A stretch of DNA of 64,000 bases, taken from positions 310,001 to 374,000 of the forward strand of contig NZ_WKKF01000002.1 of the NCBI RefSeq assembly GCF_009674765.1, read 5' to 3'. Made by a program: the position numbers and the translations under genes. This document shows positions 1 through 9,288 of this stretch, piece by piece (position 1 is the stretch's first letter; the number at the start of each line of letters is the position of its first letter). Source of the DNA: Metabacillus idriensis. Lineage in GTDB: Bacteria; Bacillota; Bacilli; Bacillales; Bacillaceae. Below the pieces are notes generated by a model. The model searched no databases, was not told the origin of the DNA, and saw only the letters and a list, made by a program, of their open reading frames with translations.

Positions 1-2
1 CG

Positions 3-1217
3 CCGGATCGTGATTTAACGGCAGAAGGCTTGCCTGAGTTTAATGAAAAGGTTGGAGAATTAGGGAAAACGGACTTGGAAATTTGGCTTGCAGCTGATTA
101 TGCCAATACAGCTCCGATTCAAGATGCGATTAAGGAATTTAAGGAAGTCTATCCTAACATTTCGATCAAAACGGTTGGGATTGAATGGGGAGATATGAGC
201 AATAAAGTAAAACTTGCCGTTTCCAGCGGAGCAGTTCCTGATATGGCTCATGCCCATGCATTTGCAATGGGTGCACAGGGTCTTGCTGAACCGGTAGATG
301 ATCTGTGGGAAGAGTGGGGCGAAGAGGATAAGTTTGTTCCAGGCGGTATTGAGGATACAACCTGGGAAGGTGTTAAATATGGGATGCCAATCGATGTAAA
401 TACAACAATCTACTTGTATAACAAGAAGGTTTTTGAAGAGAACGGCATCAAAGAAGCTCCAAAAACACTAGATGAGTTAGTAGATGTATCAAAGAAATTA
501 ACAAAGAAAGATGGATCTAGATATGGAATCGTGACGAGTGCCAGCGGATGGAGTTTCTTTGGAAATGTCATCGCCGCAGGAACGAACACGCTGAAGTTTG
601 ATGGGGACAAGGTGACAGCTAATCTTAATGATCCAAAGATTGTTGAAACGATGGCGAAATATACAGGCTTAGCTACAGTGGATAAATCATCTCCTGTTCC
701 GCCGCCGCAGCAGCGACAAACGGATCATCCTGTAGCGATGTTTGGGACAGGAAGAGCTGTGTCCTTCATTTCCGGACCTTGGGATATTGCCAGAATCAAA
801 AATGAATTTCCAGATGCGTATAAAGATTTAGCAACGGCGAAGCTTCCTGGTGATGAAAAAGGGTCTGTATTAGGCGGAGGAAGCTTGTTTGTTCCAAAGG
901 GATCAAAAGACAAAGTTGCTTCCTTTGAGCTGATGAAATGGTTTGTTTCAGACAAGTATGGGATTCGGTTAGCGAAAGAGCAAGGCCGTCATCCGGTGAA
1001 AACACACTTATATGAAGATGAAATGTACAGTGATCCGTTATTGAAGCCGTATGTAGAGACGCTGCAAGATGCTGTACCGTATAAATTGGAAGCGTATCCA
1101 GAAGCAAATGATGCATGGGGTAAAGCTTTGCGTGCAGTATTTGACGGAGCTGATCCGCAAAAAACACTGGACGAAGCACAGGCAATTGCTGAAAAAGCTG
1201 TAAATTCAGCTAAGTAG
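3..1217 (+). CDS. Sugar ABC transporter substrate-binding protein (5' truncated by window edge)
   Basis: The reading frame is open to the left edge, so the signal peptide and lipobox are outside the window; an internal TTG at 30 is not a convincing start. The visible 404 residues have the two-lobe pattern of family 1 extracellular solute-binding proteins. These include an N-lobe with WLAADYANTAPIQDAIKEF, the hinge region IDVNTTIYLYNKKVFEENG, and a C-lobe with SFISGPWDIARIK and GGGSLFVPKGSKDK. It should be a lipoprotein that captures an oligosaccharide or glycoside for the two permeases just downstream (75 bp gap). The ligand cannot be read from sequence. The inositol genes at the far end of the same operon make an inositol-bearing ligand plausible, which is inference. 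Confidence 0.9.
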   Translation, partial: PDRDLTAEGLPEFNEKVGELGKTDLEIWLAADYANTAPIQDAIKEFKEVYPNISIKTVGIEWGDMSNKVKLAVSSGAVPDMAHAHAFAMGAQGLAEPVDDLWEEWGEEDKFVPGGIEDTTWEGVKYGMPIDVNTTIYLYNKKVFEENGIKEAPKTLDELVDVSKKLTKKDGSRYGIVTSASGWSFFGNVIAAGTNTLKFDGDKVTANLNDPKIVETMAKYTGLATVDKSSPVPPPQQRQTDHPVAMFGTGRAVSFISGPWDIARIKNEFPDAYKDLATAKLPGDEKGSVLGGGSLFVPKGSKDKVASFELMKWFVSDKYGIRLAKEQGRHPVKTHLYEDEMYSDPLLKPYVETLQDAVPYKLEAYPEANDAWGKALRAVFDGADPQKTLDEAQAIAEKAVNSAK

Positions 1218-1291
1218 GCAGTGGAATAGAATAGTTGATTTTGAAAGGGTATGTGCAGACATGCCCTTTCCCTTTAAAGGGAGTGAACATA

Positions 1292-2212
1292 ATGAAAACG
1301 GAAATGGCTTCGCAAATGAATACACAAATAAAAACGAAAAAAGAGTTTCATAAATTGAAAGATTATATCGGGTCTTATCTTTTTGTTTTACCTGCTCTTA
1401 GTTTCTTATTTATCTTCTCCATAGCTCCTATACTCTATTTAATCTGGCTGAGCTTTCATGATTATAGCCTGCCGAATCCCGCAGAGTTTACAGGCTTAAA
1501 GAACTTTTCTCAAATGCTTCAAGACAAGCTTTTCATTAAGAGTCTCGGCAATACAATCGTATATACTGCAGGCTCCATGTTCTTAGGACTGAGCGGCGCG
1601 ATTGCTGTTGCTGTGCTTCTTAACAGAAAGCTTAGAGGCTTACGATTTTTTAAAGTGTTTTATTTTCTGCCGACGATCACATCTGAAGTTATTACAGCCA
1701 TGATCTTTTTGTGGGTGTTTGATAATAATTTGGGCATCCTTAACTATTTGCTGAAGCTCGCAGGGGTTGAAGCACCGCCGGCTTGGCTTTTGCAGCCGAC
1801 TACAGCGATGATCATTCTGATTCTGATTGGGGCATGGAGAGGAACAGCTTATAATATCCCGATTTTCTTGGCAGCCCTTCAGGCAGTGCCGCAATCCTTA
1901 TATGAAGCAGCTAGGATTGACGGGGCAAATTCCTGGAAACAGTTTATACATATTACACTGCCATCAATCACCCATATATTAGTTTACACCATGGTTATGT
2001 CTGTTATTGGCTCATTCCAGGTTGTTGCGGTTGTTGACATCCTGACAAACGGCGGACCGATGGACAGCACAATGGTTGTCATTAAACATATCTGGCAGCA
2101 GTCGTTTGAATTTAACTATGTGGGCTACGGGGCTGCATTATCTCTTGTACTTTTCCCATTCTTGCTTGCAGTGACCTGGCTTCAATTAAAGCTATCTTCC
2201 GGAAAGGACTAA
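1292..2212 (+). CDS. Sugar ABC transporter permease, MalF type
   Basis: This 306-residue inner permease of a CUT1 importer has six hydrophobic segments and the cytoplasmic EAA loop EAARIDGANSWKQFIHITLP, which docks the ATPase. I chose ATG 1292 over the upstream ATG 1235 because AAAGGGAG lies directly before it and the extra residues do not resemble a permease N-terminus. It pairs with the next gene, five bases downstream, to form the channel fed by the preceding binding protein. No ATPase gene is present between positions 1 and 15,500. That is common for CUT1 operons in Bacillaceae that share an MsmX-type ATPase encoded elsewhere. Confidence 0.93.
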   Translation: MKTEMASQMNTQIKTKKEFHKLKDYIGSYLFVLPALSFLFIFSIAPILYLIWLSFHDYSLPNPAEFTGLKNFSQMLQDKLFIKSLGNTIVYTAGSMFLGLSGAIAVAVLLNRKLRGLRFFKVFYFLPTITSEVITAMIFLWVFDNNLGILNYLLKLAGVEAPPAWLLQPTTAMIILILIGAWRGTAYNIPIFLAALQAVPQSLYEAARIDGANSWKQFIHITLPSITHILVYTMVMSVIGSFQVVAVVDILTNGGPMDSTMVVIKHIWQQSFEFNYVGYGAALSLVLFPFLLAVTWLQLKLSSGKD

Positions 2213-2217
2213 ATACG

Positions 2218-3072
2218 ATGAAAAAGTCAAAAATCCTGAAAAACTTCATCCTGTATTTTCTGCTGTCGTTTGTCTTATTCGTGTTTTTAGGTCCATATAT
2301 TTGGATGCTGATGACGGCCGTCAAGTCTCAGGGAGATGTGATGGTTTGGCCGCCTAAGATTTTGCCTACAGAATTTCATTGGGAAAACTTCTTGAGAATC
2401 TGGCAGGAAACGAATTTGCCGAGAGCATTCTTAAACAGTTTTATCGTATCAGCAATATCTACAATTATTAACGTGTTTTTAGCGTCATTGGCGGCTTTTG
2501 CCTTTGCAAGACTGACATTTCCGGGAAGAGATAAGCTTTTCCTCTTAGTTCTTGCGACTATGATGATTCCTTCTGGGTTAATGGTTGTTCCGCTCTTTTT
2601 TATGATGAAAAATGTACCGTTTGCAGGTCCGGATGGATGGCTTGATTCCTATGTGGGACTCATTCTTCCCTTTGCTGTCACAGGCTTTGCGATTTTCCTG
2701 ATGAGGCAAAACTTCCTTGCTATCCCAAGAGAGTTGGATGAGCAGGCAACCATTGACGGCTGCTCTAAATTTCAAATTTATTGGAAAGTGATCATGCCTT
2801 TAAATAAACCGGCGATCGCATTGGTGGCAATCTTCAGCTTCCTGAGTCACTGGAACGAGTATTTATGGCCATTGACGATTGCGAGGTCGCAGGAAATGTA
2901 TACGATACAGATTGCTCTAAAAGCATTCCAGGGCCAATATAACATCGATTGGCCGTTAATCATGACAGGTGCAACCACTGCAGCATTGCCGATGATTATC
3001 TTGTACTTTATTCTTCAGCCTCTATTTGAGCAAGGTTTAGGAGGACTGGGTTCGGGAGGAAAAGAATCGTGA
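2218..3072 (+). CDS. Sugar ABC transporter permease, MalG type
   Basis: This 284-residue second permease of the importer has a first transmembrane segment near residues 9-28, a periplasmic-loop pattern typical of MalG (WPPKILPTEFHWENF), and an EAA loop EQATIDGCSKFQIYWKVIMP. It starts five bases after the first permease. Its stop overlaps the GTG start of the next gene by four bases (GTGA), so the importer and the PHP-domain hydrolase are translationally coupled. The length is usual for the family. Substrate specificity is not visible. Confidence 0.93.
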   Translation: MKKSKILKNFILYFLLSFVLFVFLGPYIWMLMTAVKSQGDVMVWPPKILPTEFHWENFLRIWQETNLPRAFLNSFIVSAISTIINVFLASLAAFAFARLTFPGRDKLFLLVLATMMIPSGLMVVPLFFMMKNVPFAGPDGWLDSYVGLILPFAVTGFAIFLMRQNFLAIPRELDEQATIDGCSKFQIYWKVIMPLNKPAIALVAIFSFLSHWNEYLWPLTIARSQEMYTIQIALKAFQGQYNIDWPLIMTGATTAALPMIILYFILQPLFEQGLGGLGSGGKES

Positions 3073-4316
3073 GCCGTGTTCAGCAAGTCGCCTTGTCTAA
3101 GGTGATCCATCACTCGCAGCAGGGCGAGTACATCACTTTACCGTTCTCTGTACCGGATGATATTGAAGAAATAAAGGTAGAGCTGTCTTTCAGTCAGCCT
3201 GATGAAAATATTATTGATTTGGGATTGGAAGATCCAAATGGTTATAAAGGGTGGAGCGGCGGTGCCCGTAAGGATATTTTTGTCCGTGAAGACCGTGCCA
3301 CGCCAGGCTACACGTTAGGCAAGCTTCCAGCGGGGGAGTGGGGGGTTATCTTGAATGCTTACCGTGTTCCTAAGGCGTGTGAGGTAAATGTTCAAGTTAC
3401 GCTTTTGGTGAGTGAAATGAGATGGTTCAAAGGGGATCTGCACCTGCATTCTAATCATAGTGATGGTGCCTTTACTGTAGCAGAAGTGATTGAAAATGCG
3501 AGGCATGCTGATTTGGATTTTGTAGCGTTAACGGATCATAACACGTTCAGTCAAAACTACCAGTATCCGCTGGTTGAAGATCTGGCTGTCATTCCGGGTG
3601 TTGAGCTGACGACCAACCGCGGGCATTGCAACTTTTATGGCGTGCACAAGCCCTTTTCCGATTTTCGCTGTGCAACGAAGGAAGATGTTCAAGAGAAGCT
3701 TGATGAAGGAATGGCAAATGGTGCCGTTATTTCCATCAACCATCCGCACTGTTCGTTTTGCTCCTGGGAATGGGGCCTGGAGCATTTTGATGTGAAAATA
3801 GTAGAGATTTGGAATGGGCCCTGGAGCAAACAAAATCAAGCTGCTTTAACATGGTGGGATCTGCAGCTGCAGCAAGGGAAAAAAATCGTTGCAATAGGCG
3901 GAAGTGATACCCATCGTCTTCATGAAACGATTAAATGTGGAACGCCAACGACTTGGATTTATTCGGATATGCATACTCCAAGAAAGCTATTAGACTCTTT
4001 AACAGCTGGCCAAGTGTGTGTTGCTGGACGTCCCAATTCCCCTTGGATTCAACTGCAAGCCGAAGAGACGCTGATGGGCGGTGCTTTAAACAGTCATCTT
4101 GATCTGGCGCTTATTCAGGTTATGATTCCGGAAAGTACCGAAGGGCTTTTAAAAATCATTACGGAACAGGGGACTGTATCTGAAGTCCATAAAGGTTCAG
4201 GAGCGTTTTTAAGTGATTTTGAGATTGCAGGCAGCAGCCTGTATGTACGTGCTGAATTATGGGATGAGGAAACAGACTCACCAATTGTCATCAGCAATCC
4301 GATTTATTTTTCATAA
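3069..4316 (+). CDS. PHP-domain metallohydrolase (CehA/McbA-like)
   Basis: This 415-residue protein has an N-terminal beta-rich part (residues 1-115) followed by a PHP-type metal-dependent hydrolase domain. Metal ligands are visible in DLHLHSNHSDG (H125, H127), ALTDHNTF, the central PGVEL and SINHPHC motifs, and the terminal GGSDTH (D280, H282). The GTG start overlaps the stop of the permease gene. PHP proteins of this group cleave phosphoester or carboxyl-ester bonds; which bond is cut here is unknown. There is no signal peptide, so it should act in the cytoplasm on imported substrate. Its position between the importer and sugar-processing enzymes suggests removal of a substituent from the incoming glycoside, which is inference. 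Confidence 0.8.
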   Translation: MSRVQQVALSKVIHHSQQGEYITLPFSVPDDIEEIKVELSFSQPDENIIDLGLEDPNGYKGWSGGARKDIFVREDRATPGYTLGKLPAGEWGVILNAYRVPKACEVNVQVTLLVSEMRWFKGDLHLHSNHSDGAFTVAEVIENARHADLDFVALTDHNTFSQNYQYPLVEDLAVIPGVELTTNRGHCNFYGVHKPFSDFRCATKEDVQEKLDEGMANGAVISINHPHCSFCSWEWGLEHFDVKIVEIWNGPWSKQNQAALTWWDLQLQQGKKIVAIGGSDTHRLHETIKCGTPTTWIYSDMHTPRKLLDSLTAGQVCVAGRPNSPWIQLQAEETLMGGALNSHLDLALIQVMIPESTEGLLKIITEQGTVSEVHKGSGAFLSDFEIAGSSLYVRAELWDEETDSPIVISNPIYFS

Positions 4317-4354
4317 GAAGTCAGGGAGAATTCAGAAGTCAATAAGGAGGCATA

Positions 4355-5323
4355 ATGATGGAGTTTCATAGTTTAAGAGGAGTTATTGATCAAAAATATG
4401 TTGAGAAGGCCTGCTCAAGGTTAATAATGGGGACGGCTCACTTCTATCAATATGACAGCAAGCAGCAGGCATTCGATATGCTGGATGAGTACTTTAAAAT
4501 AGGTGGAAATATGTTTGATATGGCGCATCAGTACATAGACAGCGAGGTTATCTTTGGAGAATGGATACATATGAAGAAAAATCGCAGTGAGATTCATATT
4601 TTAACAAAAGGGGCTCATCCTGATGATGGTGAACCAGGTCCCCGCGTAAATCCGGCAGCTATATCTAAAGATATCTCAGAAAGCTTAGAGCGATTGAATA
4701 CAGACTATATTGATTTCTATGCCCTTCATCGTGATGATGAAACCGTAGAAGTTGGCGTAATTATGGATGCGTTAAATCAGCATCTTGCTGCAGGCCGAAT
4801 TCATGCGATTGGAGCTTCGAATTGGTCGCATCAGCGCATTCAGGAAGCAAATGAGTATGCTGCGGCTCATGGTTTAATAGGGTTTACGTTTAATAGTCCG
4901 AACTTGAGCCTTGCAAAATGCAGGGAACCAAGATGGCCAGGCTGTATTTCGGTGGATGAGCACATGGAGAATTGGCACAAAGGCTCCCAGATGCCGCTGC
5001 TTTCATGGTCATCTCAAGCGGGCGGCTTCTTCAGCGGAAGATTTTCTCCTGACATAAAAGATCATGAGGAAATGGTCCGTGTCTATTACTCCGATGATAA
5101 TTGGAAAAGGTATGAACGGGCTAAGAAGCTTGCTGAAGAAAAGGGTGTGTCGGCTATTCAAATCGCACTCGCTTATGTTTTGAACCAGCCTTTCCAAACG
5201 GCAGCCATCATAGGACCGGAAAATGCAGAAGAATTGAGTTCATCTGTAGCTGGTTCTGCTATTAAGCTGACGGCAGAGGAAATGAACTGGCTGAATTTGA
5301 TGGAACGTAAAGCAAGTGTTTAA
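4355..5323 (+). CDS. Aldo/keto reductase
   Basis: This 322-residue AKR TIM barrel has the catalytic tetrad in the usual order: Asp in GNMFDMAHQY, Tyr in the same HQYIDSE segment, Lys in ILTKGAHP and His in YALHRDDE. The C-terminal NADPH-binding region carries AAIIGPENAEEL. AAGGAGG lies just before ATGATG at 4355, so the start may also be 4358. Such enzymes interconvert sugar or cyclitol hydroxyl and keto groups. Within this operon it may oxidise or reduce a sugar or inositol isomer so that the product can enter the iol pathway. That role is inference from neighbours; the family call is secure. Confidence 0.88.
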   Translation: MMEFHSLRGVIDQKYVEKACSRLIMGTAHFYQYDSKQQAFDMLDEYFKIGGNMFDMAHQYIDSEVIFGEWIHMKKNRSEIHILTKGAHPDDGEPGPRVNPAAISKDISESLERLNTDYIDFYALHRDDETVEVGVIMDALNQHLAAGRIHAIGASNWSHQRIQEANEYAAAHGLIGFTFNSPNLSLAKCREPRWPGCISVDEHMENWHKGSQMPLLSWSSQAGGFFSGRFSPDIKDHEEMVRVYYSDDNWKRYERAKKLAEEKGVSAIQIALAYVLNQPFQTAAIIGPENAEELSSSVAGSAIKLTAEEMNWLNLMERKASV

Positions 5324-5342
5324 GGAGAGGAGCGATCAAGGA

Positions 5343-6107
5343 ATGAAGCATAAATTCGCTGCCCAATTATATACGCTGCGAAATGAAATTCAGAATGACT
5401 TTCCAGGGACTTTAAGGGTGTTGAAACAAATGGGCTGGGAAGCTGTTCAAATGGATGGCCTTTATGGGTATTCACCTGAGGAGATTGCAGGGGTTCTGAA
5501 CGAAACAGGTCTAAAAACGGCTGGTATGCATGTCAGCTTAGACAGGCTGAAGCATGAGCTGGATGATGTATTAAAGGAAGCTAAACTGTTTCAAACAGAA
5601 GAAATCATTTTGCCGTATTTAGATGACCATTTGAAAAATGAAGAGGGATACATAAGCGTCAGAAAAGACCTGCTCGCCATCTCTGCAAAAGCTGTACCGC
5701 AGGGGTTTCGAATCGGCTATCATCATCACGATTTTGAGTTCAAAACCGAGATCGATGGTGAATATGCTCTGGATTATCTATTGGCACCACCAGAAATTTT
5801 TCCGGAAATCGATACGTATTGGGTGAAAAAAGCAGGATTAGATCCATTAAGTTATATTCGCCGTTTTCCAAATCAAATGCCGATTCTGCATTTGAAGGAT
5901 ATGACCAGTGATGGAAAAGGGAATTTTGCGGAAATAGGTGCTGGCTGCATTGATTTTGAACCGATTCTAAAGTGGGGAGAACAAAATGGTGCAGAATGGT
6001 ACGCGGTCGAACAGGATATTTGTGAAGGGAGCCCATTCGACAGCCTGGAGCAGAGCCTTGCCTATCTGATCAAATTGACAGCCAAATGGCAGACAAACGA
6101 GGGGTGA
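5343..6107 (+). CDS. Sugar phosphate isomerase/epimerase (xylose-isomerase-like TIM barrel)
   Basis: This 254-residue protein of the AP-endonuclease-2 / xylose isomerase-like TIM-barrel fold has metal-site motifs YHHHDFEF, PEIDTYWVKKAG, ILHLKDM and YAVEQD. I chose ATG 5343 because GGAGAGGAG precedes it; an upstream start at 5316 would overlap the aldo/keto reductase and lacks a ribosome site. IolI and IolH of Bacillus subtilis belong to the same fold, so it could isomerise 2-keto-inositols or act as an epimerase on the sugar half of the substrate. The sequence alone does not let me assign iolI or iolH. Confidence 0.8.
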   Translation: MKHKFAAQLYTLRNEIQNDFPGTLRVLKQMGWEAVQMDGLYGYSPEEIAGVLNETGLKTAGMHVSLDRLKHELDDVLKEAKLFQTEEIILPYLDDHLKNEEGYISVRKDLLAISAKAVPQGFRIGYHHHDFEFKTEIDGEYALDYLLAPPEIFPEIDTYWVKKAGLDPLSYIRRFPNQMPILHLKDMTSDGKGNFAEIGAGCIDFEPILKWGEQNGAEWYAVEQDICEGSPFDSLEQSLAYLIKLTAKWQTNEG

Positions 6108-6114
6108 CATTCAT

Positions 6115-8232
6115 TTGAAAGAGATAGAGGTTGTACATGTCATATTTAAAACACATCTTGATATCGGCTTTACAGATTTAGCTGAAAACGTCACAAACCA
6201 GTATATTCAGTCCTACATACCGAAGGCGATTCACTTAAGCCGTGAGCTTGAGATGGAGAAAGGCAATGCAGGGTTTGTATGGACTACGGGCTCATGGCTC
6301 ATTTATGAATACTTAAAGCGGGCAAATGACGCTGAAATAGAGGTTATGGAAGAGGCAATCTCTAAAGGTTATATCGCTTGGCACGGCCTCCCTTTCACAA
6401 CACATACAGAATTGATGGACAAAAATCTGTTTGAGTACGCATTAACGATCTCGAAGAATCTTGATAAGAAGTATGGAAAAAAGACGATTGCCGGAAAAAT
6501 GACAGATGTCCCAGGACATACAAAGGCAATGATACCTCTGCTAGCTGAAAGCGGAATCCGCTATTTGCACTTTGGAGTAAATCCAGCCTCAAAGGTTCCT
6601 TCTGTACCTAACCTGTTTGTATGGAGATCCGCTGATGGATCTGATGTCATTGTTAATTATGCGGACAATTATGGGGATGTCTTAAAGATAGACGGATTGA
6701 ATGAAGTGATGGTCTTTGCCCACACCGGCGACAATTGCGGACCGCCATCGATTGAGGATATCAAACAAGAGTTTAATCGATTAAGCGAACGCTTCCCGAA
6801 TGCCAGGATTAAAGCGTCTACTATGGATGCCTTTGCAGAAAAACTTGCAGCAGTCAAGCATTCCCTTCCAGTTGTAAATGAAGAGATTGGCGATACATGG
6901 ATTCACGGAGCGGGTACCGATCCGAAAAAAGTGGCTGAATATCGCGAGCTCGTCAGGCTTCGGAACACATGGATCTCACAAGGCAGATTAGAAGAAGGCA
7001 GCGAAGAATTCAAGGAGTTTTCTGATTGGTTGTTGTTAATTCCTGAACATACATGGGGCCTTGATGAAAAAAAGTATTTAAATGATTATAAACATTATTC
7101 AAAACAAGATTTTAAGTCGGCAAGAGAGCGCGATTTGATTTCTAAAGATGCGGTTCCTGATAAATACGGCTATATTGGTTCATTTGCGATGCATGAATTT
7201 GATAATATGTCCAAACAGCTCTTTTCAACTACATGGGAAAATAGAAGCTACAGCTTATTTGAAAGCTCATGGAGGGAGCAGCGGGGATTCCTTCAGAAGG
7301 CTGCAGGGGCGCTTTCTGCTGATAAACAGCAGGAAGTGAAGGCGGCATTTGAGGCCTTAAAGCCTGTTAAAAAGAACGAAAATGGATACGAGGAAATGAG
7401 AACAGGCGCTGTTTATTCACTTGGGGAGTTCCAAGTATCTTTCTCAGATGATGGCTCCATTTCACGTTTAATTGATCAATCAGGTAAAGAATGGGCAAAT
7501 CCAGAACAGCGTCTTGGTGTCTTTTCCTATGAATCCTTCGGGGTTGAAAATTACCAGACATGGTTTAAGCAGTATGTAGAAAATCTTGATCAAACGTACC
7601 GCTGGTCTGAAGCAGACCAAGGGAAGCCGGGCATGGAACTGGTTCAGCCGATTCCTGTTCATTCTCTCTATCGCCCTGAAGTAATCTCTCTTAAAAAACA
7701 ACAATCATCTGCATTAGATCGTGTCTATGTGCAGCTCCGTTTGTCTGTTCATGCTGCAGAGGTGTACGGTGCACCAAGAGAGGTTGAAATCATCTACACA
7801 TTCTTAAAAGATGATCATGCAATTGATGTTGAATTGAACTGGTTTGAAAAAGATGCAAACCGGCTTCCTGAAGCGCTTTGGTTCTCATTCTCCTTGCAAG
7901 TAGATAATCCGAATCTATGGAAAATGGATAAAATGGGCACCATGATTTCTCCGTATGAGGTCGTAAAAAACGGAAACCGCAATCTTCACGGGGTTCAGTC
8001 GGGGATTACTTATCATGGCGCAGATGGATGGGCTGTTATTGAAACGATGGATGCCCCTCTTGTGTCTCCGGGAGAGAAACGATTATTACAGCTGGATAAT
8101 AAAACGCCGAATTTAGAGAACGGCTTTCATTTTAATTTATACAACAATGTATGGGGTACGAATTTTCCAATGTGGTACGAAGAAGATGCTAAATTCAGAT
8201 TTTCATTGAAACTTCATTCAAATGAAAAATAA
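6115..8232 (+). CDS. GH38-like / DUF5054 glycoside hydrolase
   Basis: This 705-residue protein starts at TTG 6115 (GAGGGGTG upstream). The N-terminal third resembles family 38 alpha-mannosidase catalytic barrels: a metal-ligand HxD in FKTHLDIGFTD (H14, D16), WTTGSWL, and KMTDVPGHT, where D131 occupies the place of the GH38 nucleophile. The remainder is a helical segment and C-terminal beta-sandwich domains (from about residue 420). I recall this architecture as DUF5054, whose substrate is not established to my knowledge. There is no signal peptide, so hydrolysis should be cytoplasmic, after uptake. It lies directly upstream of iolG, so one product of cleavage may be inositol; this is inference. 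Confidence 0.75.
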   Translation: MKEIEVVHVIFKTHLDIGFTDLAENVTNQYIQSYIPKAIHLSRELEMEKGNAGFVWTTGSWLIYEYLKRANDAEIEVMEEAISKGYIAWHGLPFTTHTELMDKNLFEYALTISKNLDKKYGKKTIAGKMTDVPGHTKAMIPLLAESGIRYLHFGVNPASKVPSVPNLFVWRSADGSDVIVNYADNYGDVLKIDGLNEVMVFAHTGDNCGPPSIEDIKQEFNRLSERFPNARIKASTMDAFAEKLAAVKHSLPVVNEEIGDTWIHGAGTDPKKVAEYRELVRLRNTWISQGRLEEGSEEFKEFSDWLLLIPEHTWGLDEKKYLNDYKHYSKQDFKSARERDLISKDAVPDKYGYIGSFAMHEFDNMSKQLFSTTWENRSYSLFESSWREQRGFLQKAAGALSADKQQEVKAAFEALKPVKKNENGYEEMRTGAVYSLGEFQVSFSDDGSISRLIDQSGKEWANPEQRLGVFSYESFGVENYQTWFKQYVENLDQTYRWSEADQGKPGMELVQPIPVHSLYRPEVISLKKQQSSALDRVYVQLRLSVHAAEVYGAPREVEIIYTFLKDDHAIDVELNWFEKDANRLPEALWFSFSLQVDNPNLWKMDKMGTMISPYEVVKNGNRNLHGVQSGITYHGADGWAVIETMDAPLVSPGEKRLLQLDNKTPNLENGFHFNLYNNVWGTNFPMWYEEDAKFRFSLKLHSNEK

Positions 8233-8248
8233 GAAGGGGCGTGCGTAT

Positions 8249-9271
8249 ATGAGCAAGCTTACAATTGGAATCATCGGGATTGGAAGGATTGGAAAACTGC
8301 ATGCGGAAAATCTGCTGCGTCATCCTCTGGCAACGGTAAAAAGCATTTCGGATGTGAGGGCTGAATCACTGAAGGAATGGGCATCTTCTGCCGGAATCAA
8401 TCATGTTACAAATGACTATCAGGAGCTGTTGATTGATTCAGAGATTGATGCCGTTTTTATTTGCTCCCCGACAAGCACTCACACGGATATTATCAAGGAA
8501 GCTGCGAAAGCCGGGAAACATATTTTTTGCGAAAAGCCAATCAGTTTAACCTATGACCATTCATTAAATGCATTAGAGGCGGTTGAGGAAGCGGGCGTGA
8601 AGCTGCAAGTGGGCTTTAACAGAAGGTTTGATCATAACTTTAAAAAAATCTATGAAACCGTGAAATCTGGCACGATTGGCACCCCGCATATTGTGAAAAT
8701 CACATCTCGTGATCCTGAACCTCCGTCAGAACAATACATCCAGACATCAGGCGGCATGTTCATGGATATGTCCATTCACGATTTTGATATGGCCCGATAT
8801 GTAACTGGCAGTGAAGTAGAGGAAGTGTATGTTCAAGGAGCAAGCCTTATTGACCCTGTTTTTTCTGAGTATGGAGATACAGATACGGCCGTAATGACAC
8901 TGAAATTTTCAAACGGGGCGATCGGAGTGATTGATAACAGCCGGAAAGCCGTCTATGGGTATGATCAAAGAGTGGAAGTTTTCGGATCACTTGGTTCAGC
9001 AGCTGTGCAAAATGATGTGCCGACAACAATTGAAATCAGTACATCAGAAGGTGTTTACCGTGATAAACCAAAGCATTTTTTCCTTGAACGGTATCAGGAT
9101 TCATATGTTCAGGAGATAAATGCCTTTATAGAATCAATTTTGTCGGACAGTCCTATTGCGTGCAGCGGACTAGATGGCTTGAAGGCTGAACAGATCGCAA
9201 AAGCAGCGAAAGAATCCTATGAAACCGGAAAACCTGTAAAGCTTGAATCTGGTATTCAAGTAAAAAGATAG
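8249..9271 (+). CDS. iolG: Inositol 2-dehydrogenase
   Basis: This 340-residue Gfo/Idh/MocA oxidoreductase has an N-terminal NAD-binding [15 protein letters not shown], the catalytic-lysine motif [11 protein letters not shown], and the His/Asp segment [13 protein letters not shown]. IolG oxidises myo-inositol to 2-keto-myo-inositol with NAD+, the first step of catabolism. I chose ATG 8249 because AAGAAGGGGC precedes it; an earlier ATG at 8222 overlaps the previous gene and lacks a ribosome site. The assignment rests on the family motifs plus the directly following iolD-E-B-C-A set. Specificity for scyllo- or chiro-inositol cannot be excluded. Confidence 0.88.
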   Translation: MSKLTIGIIGIGRIGKLHAENLLRHPLATVKSISDVRAESLKEWASSAGINHVTNDYQELLIDSEIDAVFICSPTSTHTDIIKEAAKAGKHIFCEKPISLTYDHSLNALEAVEEAGVKLQVGFNRRFDHNFKKIYETVKSGTIGTPHIVKITSRDPEPPSEQYIQTSGGMFMDMSIHDFDMARYVTGSEVEEVYVQGASLIDPVFSEYGDTDTAVMTLKFSNGAIGVIDNSRKAVYGYDQRVEVFGSLGSAAVQNDVPTTIEISTSEGVYRDKPKHFFLERYQDSYVQEINAFIESILSDSPIACSGLDGLKAEQIAKAAKESYETGKPVKLESGIQVKR

Positions 9272-9288
9272 AAGGTAGGAGGAAAAGA

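Noticed and set aside
796-1185. 129-codon frame on the minus strand opposite the binding protein
   Set aside because: It is a shadow of a well-conserved coding region, with no ribosome site and no recognisable domain.
1235-1291. N-terminal extension of the first permease from ATG 1235
   Set aside because: The extra residues do not look like a permease start, and a good ribosome site lies directly before ATG 1292.
5343-6107. Assignment as iolI or iolH
   Set aside because: Only fold-level motifs are visible; the protein is shorter than either, and specificity cannot be told from sequence.
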